Assembly: GCA_020438665.1 (NCBI GenBank)
Contig: JAGQUE010000098.1
Span: 19,132 to 31,150 of the forward strand
Direction: 5' to 3'
DNA from: Nocardioidaceae bacterium
Lineage (GTDB): Bacteria > Actinomycetota > Actinomycetes > Propionibacteriales > Nocardioidaceae
DNA: 12,019 nt
In this document: positions 8,981 to 12,019 of the stretch, piece by piece
How positions within the stretch are numbered: the first letter of the stretch is position 1
How the letters are laid out: the number at the start of each line of letters is the position of its first letter
The notes under the pieces: generated by a model
What the model was told of the DNA's origin: nothing
The model's input: the letters and a program-made list of their open reading frames with translations, nothing else
Databases searched by the model: none
Made by a program: the position numbers and the translations under genes

Positions 8981-9129
8981 CAGACCGCCCTCCCCTGCAC
9001 GTCGGCGCCAGGGCCGACGAGTGGGTCGGCAGCGGCCGGATACCACTCGAGGCGTCGACCCTCGGTGCCGTCCTGGGGCGGGGGCATGGACATGATGTCT
9101 CCTTCGTCGGTAGCGATCGGCATAGGCAT
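8980..9129 (-). CDS. Unrecognised 49-residue protein coupled to the SDR gene
   Basis: I recognise no family. The peptide begins MPMPIATDEGD, is rich in Pro, Gly, Asp and Ala, has no cysteine or membrane segment, and contains RRLEWYP (25-31). Support for translation: a strong GGGAGGT (9140-9134) with GGAGG five bases before the ATG at 9129, and a TGATG junction with the SDR start, typical of translational coupling. A second in-frame ATG lies at 9123. The start is only 30 bases from the divergent hemerythrin gene, so both share one very short promoter region. It could be a functional small protein or a leader ORF that sets SDR translation. Confidence 0.6.
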   Translation of the reverse strand: MPMPIATDEGDIMSMPPPQDGTEGRRLEWYPAAADPLVGPGADVQGRAV

Positions 9130-9152
9130 GCGGACCTCCCTCGGGGGTACCC
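9126..9152 (+). promoter_or_regulatory. Stress-sigma-type promoter with palindromic -10 (GGGTACCC) between divergent genes
   Basis: GGGTACCC (9145-9152) is a perfect palindrome, so GGGTAC reads on both strands. On the plus strand GCAT (9126-9129), 15 bases and GGGTAC (9145-9150) match the Streptomyces SigB pattern GNNT-N14-16-GGGTAC/T, placing the start near the hemerythrin GTG at 9160. On the minus strand GGGTAC (9152-9147) would start RNA near 9140, just including the Shine-Dalgarno of the 49-codon ORF, but no clear -35 is seen there. Confidence 0.45.
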
Positions 9153-9159
9153 ACCGGAC

Positions 9160-9690
9160 GTGGATCCGATCACGTCGTACGCCGACCTCGTCACCCTGCT
9201 GCGTCGCCAGCACGACCAGGCCAGGAGCACCCTGCCCCAGGTCCTGGCCCGGCAGGGGCACGAACGTCGCGACCTGTTCGCCCACGCGTGCCAGCTGCTC
9301 GCCGTTCACGAGGCCCTCGAGCAGCTCCTGATCCGTCCGTACGCCGCCAGCGAGGCCGACGCGGCCGAGGCCCGCGACCGGATCGCCGAGGAGCGCCAGG
9401 CCGAGGACGCGGTGACCGCCCTGGAGACCCTGCCGTTGGACTCCGACGAGTTCGAGCACGGCTATGCCGCTTTCGTCGCCGACGTCGAGCGGCATGCCCA
9501 CGCCGAGGAGGTCCTCGGGTTCCCCTCCCTGCCCGATGGTGAGCTCACCGACCTCCAGCAGCGACAGGTCCGGCTGGCCAGGGAGCTGGTGACCCCCGGC
9601 GCCGGGCTGCTGGGGACCCGCTTCGCCGAGATGAGCCGGGCCGCTCACCAGCGGCTCCAGTCCCCGTCGACCACGAGCACCGAGGAGTGA
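9160..9690 (+). CDS. Hemerythrin HHE-domain protein
   Basis: A 176-residue, mostly helical protein with a hemerythrin-like four-helix bundle, a family that binds a di-iron centre for oxygen, NO or iron handling. Likely ligands are H18 (RRQHDQ), H50 and E54 (LLAVHEALEQLLIRP, 46-60), and H112/H114 with E116/E117 (VERHAHAEEVLGFP, 109-122). The third-helix position that usually carries His (E..H) reads EERQAEDAV (77-85), so that ligand is missing or supplied by a carboxylate. A C-terminal extension (about 125-176) ends in a Ser/Thr-rich tail. GTG 9160 lacks a clear Shine-Dalgarno, fitting a leaderless message from the GGGTAC at 9145. The DUF2231 gene follows after four bases, so the two are cotranscribed. 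Confidence 0.85.
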   Translation: MDPITSYADLVTLLRRQHDQARSTLPQVLARQGHERRDLFAHACQLLAVHEALEQLLIRPYAASEADAAEARDRIAEERQAEDAVTALETLPLDSDEFEHGYAAFVADVERHAHAEEVLGFPSLPDGELTDLQQRQVRLARELVTPGAGLLGTRFAEMSRAAHQRLQSPSTTSTEE

Positions 9691-9694
9691 GGCT

Positions 9695-10264
9695 ATGACC
9701 GCCACCACCCAACGCGTCCTGACCGCCGTCGAGAAGAGCTCGGTGGTGCACGCCATCGACGCGGCCGCCACCGACGCGACCCGAGACCTTGTGCCGCGTC
9801 AGGGCTCCTGGTGGCACGGCGCCTGGCTCGGCCACGCGCTGCACCCGATCCTCACCGACTTCCCTCTCGGCGCCTTCGCGTCGGCGACCGTGCTCGACCT
9901 GCTCGGCGGTCGCCGGTCGCGGCCCGCCGCCGCCCTCCTGGTGGGCGCCGGCCTGGTCATGTCCGCGCCCGTCGTCGCATCCGGCTTCGCCGACTGGTCC
10001 AAGATGGACGGCCCGGACCGGCAGATCGCGACCGCCCACGGCGCCTCGAACTCCCTGGCCCTCGTGCTGTTCACCGGCTCGCTGGTCGCCCGCGGTGCCC
10101 GGCTGCACCGGACCGGGACCAAGCTCGCGTTGGTCGGCAACCTCGTCGCCGGGGCGTCCGGCTATCTCGGCGGCCACCTCACCATGAACCGCGCCGCCGC
10201 ACAGCGCATGGATCCCACTCCTCCGGAGGCGGTGCGGGACCTCGGGGCCGGGGCCGTGACGTGA
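9695..10264 (+). CDS. DUF2231-family membrane protein
   Basis: A 189-residue integral membrane protein. The conserved GHALHPILTDFPLGA (46-60) and, near the end, GYLGGHLTMNR (156-166) mark DUF2231. About four hydrophobic helices are visible (about 52-71, 77-97, 115-134, 143-161), and the histidines H47, H50, H115 and H161 near helix ends could bind heme or metal, which is inference. The ATG lies four bases after the hemerythrin stop, with its ribosome site (GAGGAGTGAGG) in the end of that gene, so translation is likely coupled. Biochemical function is unknown; pairing with a hemerythrin hints at redox or reactive-species defence. Confidence 0.85.
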   Translation: MTATTQRVLTAVEKSSVVHAIDAAATDATRDLVPRQGSWWHGAWLGHALHPILTDFPLGAFASATVLDLLGGRRSRPAAALLVGAGLVMSAPVVASGFADWSKMDGPDRQIATAHGASNSLALVLFTGSLVARGARLHRTGTKLALVGNLVAGASGYLGGHLTMNRAAAQRMDPTPPEAVRDLGAGAVT

Positions 10265-10299
10265 GGTGCCCGACCGCAGCGCAGCCCCGTGTGCGGGCG

Positions 10300-10328
10300 C
10301 CGGCCCGCGTGCGCGCGGGGGCCGGTTT
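10300..10328 (+). terminator. GC-rich hairpin followed by TTT after the DUF2231 gene
   Basis: CCGGCCC (10300-10306) pairs with GGGCCGG (10319-10325), with further GCG/CGC pairing possible inside, and TTT follows at 10326. It starts 36 bases after the stop. The T run is short, so termination strength is uncertain. The hairpin overlaps the -35 element of the next promoter. Confidence 0.45.
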
Positions 10329-10350
10329 GCCTGGCGTGGCCTGTGGGTAC
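10324..10350 (+). promoter_or_regulatory. Strong SigB/SigF-type promoter candidate (GGTTT-N16-GGGTAC)
   Basis: GGTTT (10324-10328), a 16-base spacer and GGGTAC (10345-10350) closely match the general-stress sigma pattern of actinobacteria (Mycobacterium SigF GGTTT-N15-17-GGGTA; Streptomyces SigB GNNT-N14-16-GGGTAC/T). The predicted start near 10357 leaves a leader of about 36 bases carrying AGGAGG before the 73-codon gene. Confidence 0.6.
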
Positions 10351-10392
10351 TCCGCCATCCCGCAGGAGGCGGCGAACGACCCAGGAGGATCC

Positions 10393-10614
10393 ATGACGAG
10401 CGAGCCCACGACGATCCAGGACAGCCACAGCACCACCGAGGCGCTGGTTCGCGAGATCGCGGACGTCGAGCGCGCCATCGCGGCGCTGCCTCTCGGGCCC
10501 GGCGGCGAGGTCGTCACCCCCGAGCTCCTCGAGCTCGTCGCGAGGGAGTACGACGCCGTGAAGGCGCTCAACCACCGCACCGGGATCGCGACGACCCCCG
10601 AAGGCCGCTGGTGA
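10393..10614 (+). CDS. Unrecognised 73-residue acidic small protein
   Basis: I do not recognise the family. The peptide opens MTSEPTTIQD, has a probable long helix rich in Glu and Ala (about 16-32, ALVREIADVERAIAALP), a glycine turn (35-38), a second helix (about 42-60, TPELLELVAREYDAVKALN) and a short tail HRTGIATTPEGRW. It has no cysteine, signal peptide or membrane segment, so it is probably a soluble helical hairpin. Evidence that it is a real gene: a near-ideal AGGAGG (10383-10388) four bases before the ATG, GC-rich third positions and a stress-sigma-like promoter upstream. It is separated from the DUF2231 gene by a hairpin and convergent with the ligase gene 15 bases beyond its stop. 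Confidence 0.75.
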   Translation: MTSEPTTIQDSHSTTEALVREIADVERAIAALPLGPGGEVVTPELLELVAREYDAVKALNHRTGIATTPEGRW

Positions 10615-10632
10615 GGCTCGCCGGCTGCCTCA
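10612..10632. terminator. Small symmetric hairpin formed by the two convergent stop codons
   Basis: TGAGGC (10612-10617) and GCCTCA (10627-10632) are exact inverse complements with a nine-base loop. Each arm carries the TGA stop of one of the two convergent genes. Six base pairs without a T run is a weak terminator; a shared bidirectional role is only a possibility. Confidence 0.25.
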
Positions 10633-11790
10633 GACCTTGAGCACGTCGGCCAGCAAGCGGGCGGCCTCGCCGCCCTCCTCCATCGCGATCGCCAGGGCCG
10701 CGGGGACGTCGAGATCGTCCAGGAGGGCGGCCAGGACGGCGTCGCGCCCAGAGGAGGCCGTGCGGCCGGCCGCGGCATGAAGGTCTTCGAGGCTCTGGGC
10801 CGCCGCGGCGAGCGCGGCGTCGTCGTACTCCCAGGACTCGCTCCAGCGGCGGTCGAGCAGCAGGAGACGGATCACCGCGCCCGGGACCTGGCCGAGCAGG
10901 TCGCGGACGAGCACGAGGTTGCCGGTCGACTTCGCCATCTTGGAGCCTTGATAGCGCACCGTGCCCACGTGGAGCTGGCGACGCGCGAAGGGAGCCACCC
11001 CCGAGGCGGCCTCGCTGATCGCGGCCTGATAGGCGTGATGGGGGAAGGCGAGGTCGGCGCCACCGACCAGGAGGTCGACGTTGGCGCCGAAGACCGTCGA
11101 GGCCATGGCCGCGCACTCGACGTGCCAGGCGGGTCGACCCCAGCCCCAGGGGCTCGGCCAGGCGGGGTGCTCCTCGGGTGACGGCTTCCACAGCGGCACG
11201 TCCCAGGGCGACTCGCGGCCGTCCTCGGCACGGTCGCCGAACTCGGCGAAGGCCTCGAGCGCCTCGGCCTCGGACAGGCCGCCGCGATCGAGGTCGGCAG
11301 GTGCGCGGAAGAACACCGTCCCGGCACGCTCATAGGCGCGGTCGAGCCGCGTCAGGGCGTCGGTGAGCTGGATGACCTGGGTGACGTGGGCGCGCGCGTG
11401 GGGGGTGGCGTCGGGCCGGGCGATGCACAGGTCCTTCATGTCCCGGTCGAACAGGAACTCCTGGGTGACCGCGAGCTCGTCGTAGTGGCGGTGGTGGCGC
11501 TCGGCCGCCGCGGTGAGCACGTCGTCGACGTCGGTCACGTTGCGGCTGGTGACGGTCTTGATCTCGAGCACCCGGGCCAGCGACGCCAGCAGGTCGGACC
11601 AGATGAACGCCGCCGCGTGGCCGAGATGGGTCACGTCGTAGGGCGTGATGCCGCAGGTATAGACCCGCAGCGTCCCGGTCAGCGGCAGCGGCGCCCCGTC
11701 GAGGACGAGGTCGGCCGCGCGCGGTGTCGCCGAGGACGGCAGGTCATAGCGCCCCGCCAGGCCCATGACTCCGGAGGTGCTCATCGCCAT
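10630..11790 (-). CDS. MshC/CysRS-family cysteine ligase-like protein
   Basis: A 386-residue class I synthetase-fold protein related to cysteinyl-tRNA synthetase and to MshC, which joins cysteine to glucosaminyl-inositol in mycothiol synthesis. It has VYTCGITPYDVTHLGHAA (43-60) with the HIGH-type HLGH, NVTDVDD (84-90), WHVECAAM (222-229), GGADLAFPHH (243-252) and KMAKS (284-288). Zinc-site residues C46, C226 and H251 are kept, as are T49, T86, W222 and D246, which match the cysteine-binding positions of both families by spacing. CGITPYD.THLGHA and absence of the fourth zinc ligand Glu of CysRS (HHENE reads HHAYQ) favour the MshC side. It is shorter than typical MshC (about 410), HHE reads HHA and KMSKS reads KMAKS, so it may be a divergent paralogue. 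ATG 11790 (or 11784) follows GATGAT by six bases and may be leaderless. Confidence 0.75.
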   Translation of the reverse strand: MAMSTSGVMGLAGRYDLPSSATPRAADLVLDGAPLPLTGTLRVYTCGITPYDVTHLGHAAAFIWSDLLASLARVLEIKTVTSRNVTDVDDVLTAAAERHHRHYDELAVTQEFLFDRDMKDLCIARPDATPHARAHVTQVIQLTDALTRLDRAYERAGTVFFRAPADLDRGGLSEAEALEAFAEFGDRAEDGRESPWDVPLWKPSPEEHPAWPSPWGWGRPAWHVECAAMASTVFGANVDLLVGGADLAFPHHAYQAAISEAASGVAPFARRQLHVGTVRYQGSKMAKSTGNLVLVRDLLGQVPGAVIRLLLLDRRWSESWEYDDAALAAAAQSLEDLHAAAGRTASSGRDAVLAALLDDLDVPAALAIAMEEGGEAARLLADVLKV

Positions 11791-11796
11791 GCGCCG

Positions 11797-11802
11797 ATCA
11801 TC
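11797..11802 (-). promoter_or_regulatory. Possible -10 element (GATGAT) for the ligase gene
   Basis: GATGAT on the minus strand matches TATGAT at five of six bases and ends six bases before ATG 11790, which would make a leaderless message. No matching -35 is seen, and read-through from the acyl-CoA dehydrogenase gene 48 bases upstream is equally possible. Confidence 0.25.
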
Positions 11803-11838
11803 CCATGGAGGGAGGGACTGCCCTGCGGTCGCGCCCCC

Positions 11839-12019
11839 TCAGATCTGGCTCTGGATGCCGGCGAGGAGCTGACGTGCCATCACGATGCGCTGCACCTGGT
11901 TGGTGCCCTCATAGATCTGGGTGATCTTGGCGTCGCGCATCAGGCTCTCCACGTGGTACTCCTTCAAGTACCCGTAGCCGCCGTGCACCTGCACCGCCTC
12001 CACGGTGGTCTTCATGGCC
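11839..12019 (-). CDS. Acyl-CoA dehydrogenase, C-terminal 59 residues (gene starts beyond the window)
   Basis: Only the end of the gene is present, translating to the final helices of an acyl-CoA dehydrogenase. These FAD enzymes oxidise acyl-CoA to the enoyl-CoA in fatty-acid or amino-acid breakdown. The diagnostic C-terminal block is clear: [18 protein letters not shown], then [18 protein letters not shown], then RIVMARQLL. The glutamate of YEGTNQ is at the position of the catalytic base in short- and medium-chain enzymes. The gene ends at TGA 11841-11839, 48 bases before the ligase gene on the same strand. Substrate chain length cannot be judged from this fragment. Confidence 0.93.
   Translation of the reverse strand, partial: AMKTTVEAVQVHGGYGYLKEYHVESLMRDAKITQIYEGTNQVQRIVMARQLLAGIQSQI

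Noticed and set aside
8178..9230. 350-codon minus-strand frame over the SDR gene
   Set aside because: Out of frame with the SDR motifs and Arg/Gly/Pro-rich throughout; a shadow frame.
9545..10177. 210-codon minus-strand frame opposite the hemerythrin and DUF2231 genes
   Set aside because: Antisense shadow; the DUF2231 motifs on the plus strand are clear.

Overview
The window is very GC-rich and gene-dense, with GTG/TTG starts, short spacers, overlapping genes and probable leaderless starts. Together with galactofuran-type cell-wall genes, two LytR-CpsA-Psr (LCP) proteins and an MshC-like ligase, this points to an actinomycete (Actinomycetota), possibly Nocardioidaceae or Intrasporangiaceae; the family-level guess is inference. 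I see no insertion sequence, phage gene, tRNA, rRNA or CRISPR array.

Left part (1-3981): a minus-strand operon reads LCP protein (3855-2386), GT2 glycosyltransferase (2367-1441), GT2 glycosyltransferase (1444-527) and glf, UDP-galactopyranose mutase (490 to beyond base 1). Gaps are 18, -4 and 36 bases. The set looks like a machine that makes UDP-galactofuranose, builds a galactofuranose-containing glycan and attaches it to the wall. A second, single-pass LCP protein (3982-5223, +) is divergent across a 126-base region that carries two inverted repeats.

Middle part (5220-10614): a CDF cation transporter (-), a GH15 glucoamylase/trehalase-like enzyme (+), an SDR oxidoreductase preceded by a coupled 49-codon ORF (-), then hemerythrin-domain protein, DUF2231 membrane protein and a 73-aa protein (+). 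Candidate promoters of the actinobacterial SigB/SigF general-stress type occur here. The best are GGTTT-N16-GGGTAC before the 73-aa gene and a palindromic GGGTACCC in the 30-base gap between the 49-codon ORF and the hemerythrin gene. This suggests that much of this stretch is a stress regulon.

Right part (10630-12019): an MshC/CysRS-like cysteine ligase and the C-terminal end of an acyl-CoA dehydrogenase, both on the minus strand. No single gene family here is clearly new. The least explained items are the 49- and 73-aa proteins, the promoter pattern and the divergent MshC-like ligase.
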